A DNA stretch of 64,000 nt from Mytilus galloprovincialis (GCF_965363235.1 NC_134841.1:60161078-60225077), one strand, 5' to 3'. Positions 11,954 to 22,128 are shown, numbered from the stretch's first letter. Notes: generated from the letters alone by a model not told the origin. Numbers and translations: made by a program.

Positions 11954-12287
11954 CTCTATTATTTTTCTCTGCGAAAAGTTACTGAATCTCTGCTTGTAAT
12001 ACTATTCACGTCGTTGTGAAGGAATGAAGAGAACGATGGGAAGGGCCGACGTCACAATAAAGACGTCTTCCAGTTGGACGTTAAAAGAACAATACGAACG
12101 ACCTCGAAAACTATTTTCGCCCATAACTCTTGGATTGGTAGACTGGGTACGTTTCTGTTAATCAAACTAATGGTACATGACAAGGTGCGACCATAGAGAA
12201 TATGCTCAATATGAAAATAAGGAGATATACGGAATGTCAATGTGAATACTATCCATGCATCCGAGCACTAATGAATATAAAAATAAG

Positions 12288-12480
12288 AAGATGCGGTATA
12301 ATTGCACCAGAGACCAAAAGACATAGAAGTTAACAATATCGGAGGTCACCGTACGGCTTTAAATAACGAGCAAAACCCATACCTCATATTCAGCTATTTG
12401 CGGCCCCGAAATGAAAAATGTAAGACACCGAAGTCGATTAAAGCGATAACAAACAACCGACCGGCCTCCATGGTGGTTAT
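12288..12480 (+). repeat. Dispersed repeat D
   Basis: AAGAAGATGCGGTATAATTG, a GGAGGTCACCGTACGGC block and GAGCAAAACCCATACC match the family at 11536. Bases 12319-12372 are the apparent template of the second half of the filler at 12682-12762. Confidence 0.8.
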
Positions 12481-12651
12481 TGAATAAAAACGTTACAAAA
12501 ATACCTACTCGGCAAAGCGTTCCTTTGTGTCATCATATGTATTTGGTTTTGTTATGAAACTTAATTTCACAAAACATCTATTGGTTGGACTGTATATCTT
12601 CAAATGAAGGAACTAAAATGGTGTTCCACAGAAAACTCTCAACAGGCTAAC

Positions 12652-12660
12652 ACATAATTG
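12652..12660 (+). repeat. Left target-site duplication of the LINE
   Basis: ACATAATTG here is repeated exactly at 18341-18349, immediately after the (TTA)n tail of the retrotransposon. Position and length fit a target-primed reverse transcription duplication. Confidence 0.6.
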
Positions 12661-12681
12661 GCTTAATTGACCATTTGATAC

Positions 12682-12762
12682 ATTTTCGCCCATAACTCTT
12701 GGATTGGTAGACAATAGAGTTAACAATATCGGAGGTCACCGTACGGCTTTAAATAACGAGCA
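12682..12762 (+). repeat. Templated filler DNA at the LINE 5' junction
   Basis: Bases 12682-12712 are identical to 12113-12143, and 12718-12762 are identical to 12328-12372. The two sources are 184 bases apart but lie side by side here, joined through the shared AGAC (12140-12143 and 12319-12322) with one small shift. The same order and strand are kept. This is what a template switch to the upstream target strand would leave. Confidence 0.75.
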
Positions 12763-13221
12763 TGGGGATTGTGACGTCATGCAAACATAATGGCTGCTTA
12801 AAAATTCGCTCATCTGATTCGGATAGAAGTTTACCAAATTTGGAAGCATATTCATGAATCAAAGTTTTTCAACTATCTTCATACAGAACAAAAACCAATT
12901 GCAAGACTTTAGTTCAATTTCAGGAACTTTCCAAAAGTGTATTTAAACTTTATTCAAAGCGAATATCAACCGAATCAACGTTTACCGTCACGGAAATACA
13001 GATCTGGACATATCAGACAAATTTACAAGTTGTAAAACTGGATACAAAGTTAACGGTATGAACATTAATACTAATTCAAACATTAATTAAAACTAAAACA
13101 TAATTATAACTATGAAATTCTTTATTTGTTTTTCATAACAATGTCCTACTCGTCATAGTGCAAAATTCCGCGAAAAAGACGTCAACGTTTTCGCAACCTA
13201 TAGGTCTATAAACATTGAAAA

Positions 13222-15105
13222 ATGGATGTATACATTGACGGTGCATGTAAAAATAACGGAAAGCCGTCAGCAAAGGCAAGCTTTGGAATACTCTGGGAGA
13301 AAAATAGTACAAGAAATAGTTCTGGTCTAGTTCCAGAAACATACAAGCAAACCAATAATACTGGAGAATTATTTGCTGCAGTTAAATGCCTGCAACAAGT
13401 TCATCAACTTAATATAGTTAATATTCAAATAAAAACTGATAGCGAATATTTGGTAAGGGGGATCACCAGCGATATTACATACTGGAAAAACAACAACTGG
13501 AAGCTCAAGTCCTCCGGAAAGGATGTAAAAAACAAAGAATTATGGTCAGAGATTGACAATTTGTCAACAAATTTAAATGTATCTTGGGTATATGTTCCGC
13601 GAGATTCTGAAAGTGAACAAATCGAGGCCGACAAACTTGCAAAAAATGCACTAAATATTAAAACAGTATCCACTAACATAATGCAAAGTCAACAACAAAT
13701 CACAATTCATACAATTGATGAAAGTGAATGTAGTGATAATGATGATGAAACAATTCCGATGAAACTAGTTACCCCACGCCGGAGTACTACAATTCAAAAA
13801 GCAAAGAAAATTAGCAACAAAACCAGCTCGCCATCATTTGGTGTTATTTCCGCATTAAGAAGAATTGAAGGTTTACTTCTATCTACATCTGAAGATGTCT
13901 CAAATTTAAACGACACTGTAAACTGTCACATTGACACTTCAAATAAACAATTTCAAGATATCAATGATAAATTTGTTTCCTTGGCAAACACAGTAAAAGT
14001 GCAAACTAGTTCAACATCAGCCTCTGTTGAAGAAGTGTTAGAACAAACCCAGATCATAAAAGCGGACATTAACTCTAATAACAAAACGTTCGTTGACAAA
14101 TCTAAGAGTTTATGGGATAAACTTAACTCATTATTCCAAGAAGTTAAATCATTAAAGGCATCAAACGAAAATATCGCTATGCAAGAACAAGTTGCCCAAA
14201 TACATACCAGTACCCCAAACAGCAAAAGAGAAAAAAATAATTTAACCTCAACAAAAATGACACCTGGAACATACAGTAATGCAGTAAAAAGTGGATTACA
14301 GTATAGAACAAGCCAATCAACTACTCCAAACACATCAGAACCGTTTTTGAGACAAAGGGGTGAACAAATACCAAACGTTCAGTATCATGTGACAGAATTG
14401 GAACGTCCCAAATATCCATTATTTGAGAAAAACAGTAACAAGAAAAACTTATTTCTAATAGGAAGTTCTACACTAAAACGAATGTCGGCCAGAAAAATGA
14501 CAACAAATAGCATCACAACAAAAGTAAAGACTATCCGTGGAGGAAGAATAAGGGATATTGAGAATTGCCTTATAGAGCATATATCTGATGGCAAACTCGA
14601 CTGTGTTGATGTCATAGCTGTGCATGTTGGAACCAACAATGTGTCTGATAGAGATACTGTTCGTACTATAATAAATGATTATAAAAATCTTATTCACACG
14701 GTAAAACAGAGCTTACCGGAAACGCAAATAATTATTTCATCAATTCTACCAAGGCCTTCAGATTACAAGTCAAACCATATTATTTCTGAAGTAAACCAGC
14801 AGTTACTAACAGTTGAAGATAATCAAGTGAAAATACTAGATAACACGTTAGACTTTTTGTACGGCAATCGTCCTAATCAATTGCTTTTTCAGGACTATGT
14901 ACATACCAACGTAGACGGTGCTAAAGTTCTAAGCCATAACATTATTTCTTGTGTTAACACAATGCTTAGATTGTACGATTCAAATTCACAATTTGAACAA
15001 AATTTTTATTCGGAGAGGATACCAGGGAGGAGATATGCGCCATTAGAGACAACCAATCAAGATTATCAACATCCACATTCATTTCGTCCAAACGTCTGGA
15101 ATTAG
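13222..15105 (+). CDS. LINE ORF1: RNase H - coiled coil - SGNH esterase
   Basis: 627 residues, start ATG at 13222 in an AAAATGG context. Residues 1-145 are an RNase H1-type domain: DGACKNNG with D6, TGELFAA with E49, TDSEY with D73, and EADKLAKNA with D137, which is the full DEDD set. The usual loop histidine is not present; the loop reads VPRDSESEQ. Residues about 150-225 are Ser/Thr/Asn-rich. Residues about 225-335 form a coiled coil, likely for trimerisation as in other LINE ORF1 proteins. Residues 408-590 are an SGNH hydrolase: GSS at 414-416 (nucleophile Ser), GTNN at 470-473, DYVH at 558-561. Esterase and coiled coil are known for CR1/L2 ORF1; a functional-looking RNase H in ORF1 is unusual. 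The last 105 bases overlap the ORF2 frame. Confidence 0.92.
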   Translation: MDVYIDGACKNNGKPSAKASFGILWEKNSTRNSSGLVPETYKQTNNTGELFAAVKCLQQVHQLNIVNIQIKTDSEYLVRGITSDITYWKNNNWKLKSSGKDVKNKELWSEIDNLSTNLNVSWVYVPRDSESEQIEADKLAKNALNIKTVSTNIMQSQQQITIHTIDESECSDNDDETIPMKLVTPRRSTTIQKAKKISNKTSSPSFGVISALRRIEGLLLSTSEDVSNLNDTVNCHIDTSNKQFQDINDKFVSLANTVKVQTSSTSASVEEVLEQTQIIKADINSNNKTFVDKSKSLWDKLNSLFQEVKSLKASNENIAMQEQVAQIHTSTPNSKREKNNLTSTKMTPGTYSNAVKSGLQYRTSQSTTPNTSEPFLRQRGEQIPNVQYHVTELERPKYPLFEKNSNKKNLFLIGSSTLKRMSARKMTTNSITTKVKTIRGGRIRDIENCLIEHISDGKLDCVDVIAVHVGTNNVSDRDTVRTIINDYKNLIHTVKQSLPETQIIISSILPRPSDYKSNHIISEVNQQLLTVEDNQVKILDNTLDFLYGNRPNQLLFQDYVHTNVDGAKVLSHNIISCVNTMLRLYDSNSQFEQNFYSERIPGRRYAPLETTNQDYQHPHSFRPNVWN

Positions 15106-18101
15106 AAGAAACTTTTGAATTCTGCTCAAGTCAAGCACACGATTGTATTTTATATCATTCTATAGTTATTCTCATTGTATATGTTTGTATTGCTATTTTT
15201 CTTCTTGAGCAAAATTCAGAATGCTCCAAGTATACCCAGATCAATCCTTTTATATTCCCACACAAATCCCTTAACATCTGTCACTTAAATATAAACCATG
15301 TTTTACCAAAATTTGCCGAAATACAATACTTAATTTCGGATTCAAAATCAAACACGCATATTTTATGTTTGAGTGAAACATTTTTGTCAAGTAGTGTCAA
15401 AAATAAAGAGATCAATATTCTAGGGTACAATTTACATAGAAAAGACAGAATAGATAAATCTGGGGGTGGGCTTTTACTTTATACTTCAAAACAAATAAAT
15501 ACGTTTAGAAGGATCGATTTGGAAATGCAAGAAATTGAGTCAATGTGGATAGAAGTTATTAATATTCATCAAAAGCCTATTTTACTAGGTTATGTATATA
15601 GACCACCTAACAGTAATGCTGACTGGGTTACTAAGTTTGAAACCATGATGTTAAAAGTTGACACTGAAGAAAAGGAAACTATTATTATGGGAGATTTTAA
15701 TATTGATATAATGTCAAGTAAAAAACATGCTAAGTGGTCACACATCAAAAATATTTTCAACATGAGTCAAATGGTTACAGAACCTACCAGAGTAACTAAA
15801 ACTTCATCTACTTTAATTGACCATGTGTATTGTAATCTGCCAGAAAATATTAATTATATTGCAGTTCCAAAATATTCAATTAGTGATCACTATCCAGTAT
15901 GTATTTCTCATAAAAGAGGGTTCAAAACGAAAAAGCAAATTCATGATTATATAACTTATAGATCTACAAAATATTTTAACGAGACTGATTTTATTCACCA
16001 TTTATCTCAGTGTCCCTTTGACAGTATACTAGAAATTGATGATCCTGATGAAGCGCTACTAAGTTTTATAAATATTTTTACTGAAGTGTTAAATCATCAT
16101 GCTCCTCTCATTAAAAAGCGAGTTAAACATGTTTATCAAAATCAGTGGATAAATGATGAAATTAAGGAGGGCATGAAAAAACGTGATTATTATCATAAGA
16201 AAAAAGACACATATAACTATAAATTTTGGAGAAATAAGGTTAAATACCTCATAGAAAATTCAAAACAAAATTTTTATACTGAAGTATTAGAACAAGAAAA
16301 AGGAAATAGTAGCAAATTATGGAAACACTTGCATAATGTAAATGGTAGTGAAAATCATCATAACCATGCAATCTTAAATGACTGTAGTAATAAACCAATT
16401 ACAGACCCTAAAAGCATTGCTGATACTTTCAATAATTATTTTACAAATATTACTGAAAATGTTAATCTTAATTCAAACTCAAGCACCAGTTGTTCTGGAA
16501 AACTTGATAATTATATTTCATGTCGTGTACCAGAAAATGTCTTTTTTACCATACCACAAATAACTAATGAATTTGTTCTCCATCAATTAATCACACTTGA
16601 TGAGAAAAAAGCAACAGGTCTTGATAATATCAGTGCAAAGTTTTTAAAAATGTCATCACACCTAATTTCAGTTCCATTATGCCACATTTTTAATTTAAGC
16701 ATAAGAAAATCAGTGTACCCATCGTTATTCAAACTGGCTAAAGTTCTACCAGTTTTTAAAAATAAAGGTTCAAAAAATGATGTTTTTAATTACAGACCTA
16801 TTGCAATTTTACCATTACTATCTAAGATCCTTGAGCGACACGTAAAAACTCATTTCATGAATTTTCTAAACAAATATAATCTATTGTATGTCATGCAATC
16901 AGGCTTTCGTGCAAACCATTCCTGTCAAACTGCTATGACTTCTTTGTTAGACAAATGGTTAAAAGCCGTTGATGAAGGAAATTTAGTAGGGGCAGTATTT
17001 TTAGATCTATGTAAAGCTTTTGATCTTCTAAATCACAAACTGCTCCTTCAAAAATTACAAAAATATAAATGTTCTTATAATTCAATTCATTGGTTTACTT
17101 CGTATTTAGCTGATAGACATCAAGTCGTATCAATTTCAAATACTTTTTCAGATGTATCTACATTAAAAGCAGGTGTACCTCAAGGGTCCGTTTTAGGTCC
17201 TATATTATTTTTAATATTTATTAATGATTTGCCTTTGTGTAATCCTAATCATAATCTTGATCTTTTTGCTGATGATAGCACTATTTCTGTAATTGGAAAA
17301 GACAAAAGGTATATAAGTCAGACACTCAATGTTGTATTAGAAAATATTTGTCAATGGGTTGATGAAAACAAAATGTTAGTTAATGTGTCAAAAACTAAGA
17401 CAATGTGTATAGGTTCAAAACAAAAACTGTCTGTAATGTGTAATGACACATTAAATGTATCCATTAATGGCCAAAAGATTAATGAAAGTCACTGTGAAAA
17501 AGTCCTGGGTATTTTTGTTGACAAAACTCTTTCTTGGTATGATCAAATTAATCATATAATCAAAAAAGTTAATTCTTCATTAGCTTTATTAAAAAGAATC
17601 AAGAAATACTTGAATCACAATGCACGAATTCTATTTTACAATGCGTATATTCTTCCACATTTGGATTACTGTTGTTCAGTATGGGGAAACTGTAACAAGT
17701 TTTTAGTTGACAGTCTACTAAAATTGCAAAAAAGGGCAGCTAGAATTATTTTAAACGAACACGATATTCGAAAACCATCTATTGAACTATTTAAGAAATC
17801 TGGAATCATTCCTGTTACTAAGAGAATATTTTACCACAAATCATTATTAATGTATAAATCAAAACACCAACTGGCACCAAAATATTTATCCAATCTTATT
17901 GTGCCTACAAGTAGTAAACAATCGTACAATACTCGACTTTCATCATCGGATAATTTTATTGTCCCTAAATCAAATACAGAATTATACAAATCAAGTTTTT
18001 CTTTTAGTGGTCCAAAAGTGTGGAATTCACTGTCCAGTGAAATTAAAAAATCAAAAAGTATATCTGCATTCAAAAACTCTTACAAGTCATTTTATTTTTA
18101 A
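14997..18101 (+). CDS. LINE ORF2: APE endonuclease and reverse transcriptase
   Basis: The -1 frame relative to ORF1 is open from after TGA 14994-14996 to the stop at 18099-18101. No ATG occurs before about 15525, which is already inside the endonuclease, so ORF2 is probably made by frameshifting at 15000-15006. The endonuclease starts near 15267 (SLNICHLNIN), with LSETF at 15369, GDFN at 15690 and SDHYP at 15882. These are the metal-binding and catalytic motifs of APE-type LINE endonucleases. RT follows: NYRPIAILP near 16790, FLDLCKAFD near 17000, PQGSVLGP near 17178 and the catalytic FADD at 17265-17276. The C-terminal region (LDYCCSVWG, AARIIL, GPKVWNSL) is the usual CR1-like thumb and tail. 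There is no RNase H after RT. The enzyme nicks the target and primes cDNA synthesis from it. Confidence 0.92.
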   Translation, partial: TKFLFGEDTREEICAIRDNQSRLSTSTFISSKRLELEETFEFCSSQAHDCILYHSIVILIVYVCIAIFLLEQNSECSKYTQINPFIFPHKSLNICHLNINHVLPKFAEIQYLISDSKSNTHILCLSETFLSSSVKNKEINILGYNLHRKDRIDKSGGGLLLYTSKQINTFRRIDLEMQEIESMWIEVINIHQKPILLGYVYRPPNSNADWVTKFETMMLKVDTEEKETIIMGDFNIDIMSSKKHAKWSHIKNIFNMSQMVTEPTRVTKTSSTLIDHVYCNLPENINYIAVPKYSISDHYPVCISHKRGFKTKKQIHDYITYRSTKYFNETDFIHHLSQCPFDSILEIDDPDEALLSFINIFTEVLNHHAPLIKKRVKHVYQNQWINDEIKEGMKKRDYYHKKKDTYNYKFWRNKVKYLIENSKQNFYTEVLEQEKGNSSKLWKHLHNVNGSENHHNHAILNDCSNKPITDPKSIADTFNNYFTNITENVNLNSNSSTSCSGKLDNYISCRVPENVFFTIPQITNEFVLHQLITLDEKKATGLDNISAKFLKMSSHLISVPLCHIFNLSIRKSVYPSLFKLAKVLPVFKNKGSKNDVFNYRPIAILPLLSKILERHVKTHFMNFLNKYNLLYVMQSGFRANHSCQTAMTSLLDKWLKAVDEGNLVGAVFLDLCKAFDLLNHKLLLQKLQKYKCSYNSIHWFTSYLADRHQVVSISNTFSDVSTLKAGVPQGSVLGPILFLIFINDLPLCNPNHNLDLFADDSTISVIGKDKRYISQTLNVVLENICQWVDENKMLVNVSKTKTMCIGSKQKLSVMCNDTLNVSINGQKINESHCEKVLGIFVDKTLSWYDQINHIIKKVNSSLALLKRIKKYLNHNARILFYNAYILPHLDYCCSVWGNCNKFLVDSLLKLQKRAARIILNEHDIRKPSIELFKKSGIIPVTKRIFYHKSLLMYKSKHQLAPKYLSNLIVPTSSKQSYNTRLSSSDNFIVPKSNTELYKSSFSFSGPKVWNSLSSEIKKSKSISAFKNSYKSFYF
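15000..15006 (+). promoter_or_regulatory. Candidate -1 ribosomal frameshift site
   Basis: AAATTTT read in ORF1 codons is A AAT TTT, an X XXY YYZ heptamer. It lies three bases after the -1-frame stop at 14994-14996, the earliest place where slippage could enter the ORF2 frame. A purine-rich GGAGAGGATACCAGGGAGG segment begins five bases downstream. I did not find a definite pseudoknot by eye. Confidence 0.5.
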
Positions 18102-18340
18102 AAGTGTTGAATTTATAAATTAAGCCACAATGTATACCATAGTTGTTTTTTTTGTTGTTGTTATATTACTTTATATACGTCTATTGTTTACATGTGTGTA
18201 ACAGTAGATTAATTATTTTTTATTTTTTATTCATATTGTTAACATTGTATGCAAGTAGAGAGCCTTATTGAAAATTGGTTTAATCCAAATGAGTCACTCT
18301 CTTTAAATAAAGATATTATTATTATTATTATTATTATTAT

Positions 18341-18349
18341 ACATAATTG
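18341..18349 (+). repeat. Right target-site duplication of the LINE
   Basis: ACATAATTG directly follows the (TTA)n tail and equals 12652-12660. From 18350 to 18928 I see AT-rich unique sequence and no gene. Confidence 0.6.
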
Positions 18350-18928
18350 AAGTAATAAAACATTATTTTAGACGTTTCGACTGTTGGCCTTATTAACTGT
18401 CTTCGCATCTAAGAAACCACTTTATATATATTTTTTAATGATATATATTTATTCGTATAGTGTGAATTTCCTCTGGAAATATATATTTCTTTGGTTTTCG
18501 ATTGCGTGCAATGCTACTTCAAGCCAACTATGAATGAAACGTGCTAAAATGAGATATTTGGTAAAAGAAAAAAGCAATATTATGATATAATGTCGACGTC
18601 AAATGCTGATTATAAGCTGAATTGGATTTTTGTTAGCATCTTATATATTTTACCAACTCCGACTATTTTTTTTTTAAGTCCTGTTCATATTTGTAGGCCA
18701 GAACTTGATGTACTCCATTGTAAAAAAAACAAAACAAATTCGGATTCAAGTTTATTTCATATACCCATCTCCAACCTCCATAAACATCATATGGTCGCTC
18801 CCCATTAAAACAATACAAATTTCAAAAGTTATTACGGAATTGTTTTCGAATAGTTAACCTATACAGAGAAAAAAAAGTGTAATACGATATTAGTTTCAAC
18901 TACTGTTTAAAAAAACAACAACAGATAA

Positions 18929-19012
18929 CTAAATTGAGAATGGAAATGGAGAATGCGTACGTCAAACAGACAACAACCCGACAAAAGAGCAGACAACAGC
19001 CGAAGGCCATGA
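18929..19012 (+). repeat. SINE-like dispersed repeat C
   Basis: AAATTGAGAATGGAAATGGA, then CAAACAGACAACAACCCGAC and CAGACAACAGCCGAAGGCC, the same block order as at 25880. It is truncated at the 3' side. The following 780 bases show only a short direct repeat, GACGAATCACGATAA, at about 19387 and 19443. Confidence 0.75.
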
Positions 19013-19800
19013 AATACCCCTCAAGAACATGCTATATCTGTTTAATTACAACGAATGTTAATGTTCAAAAACGCATTGATGATCGTGACGTTATAAGCGT
19101 CCAGTCGGATAGAGTATTTTTTGGCAAATACCAAGGCAGACAGGGTCAAAAAGCCATATCCTTTTTGCATATACCTCAGCGGCGTTAAAAAAATTAACGA
19201 TATTTATTTGATAACAGTAAATTGGTGAAAAATACACTGGCTATCAACCAATCAAAACCCAGGATACTTACATAAGGTGTAATTACGGTAAAAATTCTTG
19301 CCAAATGACGTTGACTGTAATTTTTGGAGTATGACGATACAATTTACACTTTCTTTTAGACGAAAAAAAACATGGACTGATTTTGACGAATCACGATAAT
19401 TATTTTCCAAAAATGACACTAAAGATAATTATTTGAGACCTCTGACGAATCACGATAAGGATATTTTGAGGAAATTAGCAATGAAAAACAAAAATTAAGT
19501 CAACATTTTGACGTTAAACCCGGGTCGTGTCATTTTTGGAGCTTATACAAGTGTAGACAAAGATCATTGATGAAAGTATGTGCGGATGTTTGACAGTATG
19601 TCCTGACAAAATATATAGTTTTCTTGGTTTTTATTCTCCCATAGAGTTCAACATTATGAACTGTTTCACAATAACAGCCTACATCAACCAAACTCTAAAC
19701 ATTAGCATTGTTGTTAAATAATACTTTTTATCTTACCTCCTATACATTTCTAGGAATGTGATTGGTTAAAAGTGCCCTCGTGGAGAAAGTGTATATTTAT

Positions 19801-19937
19801 ATAAGGTTAGTAGGGAGGCGGGGCTTATCTCATACAAGGTTAGTAGTGGTGTTACGTCCCTTTATATTCCATATAAGGTAGTAGGGAGGCGGGGCTTATT
19901 TCATACACGGTTAGTAGTGGTGTAACGTCCCTTTATA
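19801..19937 (+). repeat. Tandem duplication, 72-bp unit, two copies
   Basis: ATAAGGTTAGTAGGGAGGCG begins at 19801 and again, one base shorter, at 19873. Both units keep GGCGGGGCTTAT and ACGTCCCTTTATA. Just upstream lie GATTGGTTAAA (19760) and TATATTTATATAAGG, which look like CCAAT and TATA elements, but no exon follows that I can support. Confidence 0.75.
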
Positions 19938-20174
19938 AAAACAAAACGGTACTTAGAAAAAAAATCGTAAAGGTTTCAACAGACGAAGAAATTGATGATT
20001 AAGATTGAAATAAATTCATAAAACACATTTAAACCAAACAAGTTGTTATTGTTGGTATCTGTTTTTGTAGGATCAATGGAAGAAGTTTCTTAATTGCTAT
20101 CAGTATTGAAGACTTACTCATTTTGATAGGTCTAAATTTAACATGTTAATTAAGATAGTCGGTAAGATAAATTC

Positions 20175-20243
20175 GTTACATAGTGTGCTATTGATTTACT
20201 GACCCCATATATACCGTGTTAGGTCACTAGTACACTATGTAAC
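20175..20243. repeat. Short inverted repeat (hairpin)
   Basis: GTTACATAGTGTGCTA at 20175-20190 pairs with TAGTACACTATGTAAC at 20228-20243, with one mismatch and a loop of 37 bases. Probably a small MITE. Confidence 0.65.
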
Positions 20244-20420
20244 TAATAGTGCGATACTCTTGTATTAGCAGAAAAATAGGTGCTAGATCAGAATTAGGTA
20301 TATTCACTTTGGACTCTTATATAAAAACTCAAACACTCATGTATTTTTATAGAATAAACTATAATGATATTAATCCCCTGGTTAAAGAATCATAAATTTA
20401 CATTCGGCAGGAATTTATTC

Positions 20421-21897
20421 ATGCCCGCGTCACACTGTCCCGATTTTAATATACGATGGACACCCGAATGCGAAAATTGTAAGTTCGTACGAAGTTGGTC
20501 CCGATCTCATTAAAATACCAAAAAGAGACCGAAGCAAGTACGATGAATAACGAAGTCTATACGGTGGTGCCGAAATTATATACGATAGCAAAAGATGGAC
20601 ATACGAAGGTTAACCGAAGACGGGTATTTAAGCTTCATATCTCAGCCGAAGCCTACACGATGGATCACGAAGGCTACACGATGGATTACGAAGGCTACAC
20701 GATGGATTACGATGATGGCGCGATGGCCATACGATGTCTCAAAGACGTCGTGTACAGCTTACGATGCATTTAAATTATATGCCGAAGGCATCACGCGTGA
20801 TGCCGAGCTCGGCATTGTCTTGTTTGAACTGTAAAATGTGTGCACTAATCTGAATAATCACCCATAATTATGCCCATGTTTACTGATCTATCTTAAAGGT
20901 AAGCTAATGGGTTCGTTGATCCCTTTTATTCAAAAAGAGCTCTTTCCAGGAGAATATCATAATAATATAGACAAAAGGAAGGATGTGGGGAAAGCAACAA
21001 ATGCGGCAAAATATGACATATAGAAAAACAAAATGGTTATGGAGTAAACATTCGTGTGACAACAACTCAGACGATACATAAAAATTCAGAATAATGAAGA
21101 AAAAGTTGGTTTCCCTATATACATGTACCTGCAGTGTTGGTGTACGAGGCGCGTTTATGATTTTCATTATGTTACTTGATATGAAAAATTGACAAAAAAT
21201 AATGATTTAACTTGTAAAAGTAAATCCTGAGCCTGTAATAGCTGCTCTTCTTGTTCCATTTGAATTAATAGAAACAACGCTGTCGCCTTTCCTGTTCTCA
21301 TAGAATCATATGATATGAGCGCCATGTTTTGTGAACGTCTTTCTTAACTGTCGTATTAGACTGACCAGTGCATATCGCGCATGGCACTTTAAATGTATTT
21401 TAGCGCGAAAATTAACTTACATTTAGCTGGATTTATTGCCGTCGTAGTTCCATCTTGTCGCCTTCGTACTTTTATTGGATGGCAACACGACGGGATTACG
21501 AGGTCTTCACGAAGTCGTGTTGCCTTCGGGTAGCTTCGTGATTCATCCGTGTAAACATCGTAATGTCAAAACTGCCGGATGGAAACGATGGAAACACGAA
21601 TGCACTACGATGTTCAAAGATGCATTCCCGGTGACATTACGATGGTGAGGATGGTGATACGAACTCAATAAGAACCTTCAACATCGGACGCACCTTCGGG
21701 GATTTTTTAACATGTTAAAAAATTTAGAACTCTTCCCGAAATTGTCCCCGAAGGCTAGAAAAAGTGGCCGACGGTTATACGATAGTTAAAGATTTCACTA
21801 CGAATAGCCCGATCTGGATACGATCAGTCCCAATTTTGAAAATTTCCATAATCGTGTTGCCATCGGCGTAAAAATCGGGACAGTGTGACGCGGGCAT
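20421..21897. mobile_element. Foldback element, 1.48 kb, TIR ATGCCCGCGTCACACTGTCC
   Basis: The left end ATGCCCGCGTCACACTGTCC then CGATTTT is inverted exactly at 21871-21897. Inside, both halves are crowded with short degenerate words (TACGAAG, ACGATGG, GGCTACACGATGG in tandem at 20650-20710; CTTCGTGT on the opposite side), which make the interior self-complementary at low identity. No transposase frame is visible. The GTCACAC next to the terminus is shared with the elements at 5111 and 36625, suggesting one superfamily. No certain target duplication could be read. Confidence 0.8.
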
Positions 21898-22128
21898 CAT
21901 GGAACTCACTTGCAGATAAAATTTTAAAGATATGAAAATAATATTAATGTACCTCTTAAACAATCAAAAAAAGTGTTAAAATGTAATATAAAAAAGTGTG
22001 TGTCAGAGGAATATGAAAAAACTACCTTAAATAAACTTTCAAAAATGGATTTCACAAACTTTGTCTTTATGGGAAATTAAAACATAATTGTCAGTCTGAG
22101 GAATATTTAAAACGCAATATTTTTTTTA

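Larger units (their letters stand above)
12661..18340 (+). mobile_element. Full-length non-LTR retrotransposon, CR1/L2-like
   Basis: The insertion is bracketed by ACATAATTG. It holds 5' filler (12661-12762), a leader of about 460 bases, ORF1 (13222-15105), ORF2 (frame open 14997-18101) and a 3' untranslated region ending in AATAAAGATATTATT and (TTA)n. Both reading frames are free of stops, so the copy is young and may be competent. ORF1 with a coiled coil and an esterase, and ORF2 with APE endonuclease and RT but no C-terminal RNase H, fit the CR1/L2 group. The RNase H at the start of ORF1 does not. A related 5'-truncated copy with the same 3' end is at 40841-42113 (minus). Confidence 0.9.

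Noticed and set aside
13953-14697. Minus-strand frames inside LINE ORF1
   Set aside because: Antisense shadows of a frame with clear protein motifs on the plus strand.
20495-20834. Plus-strand frames with YTMDYEGYTMDYEG-type repeats
   Set aside because: They come from tandem words inside a foldback element with inverted ends; the frame is short and has no gene structure.
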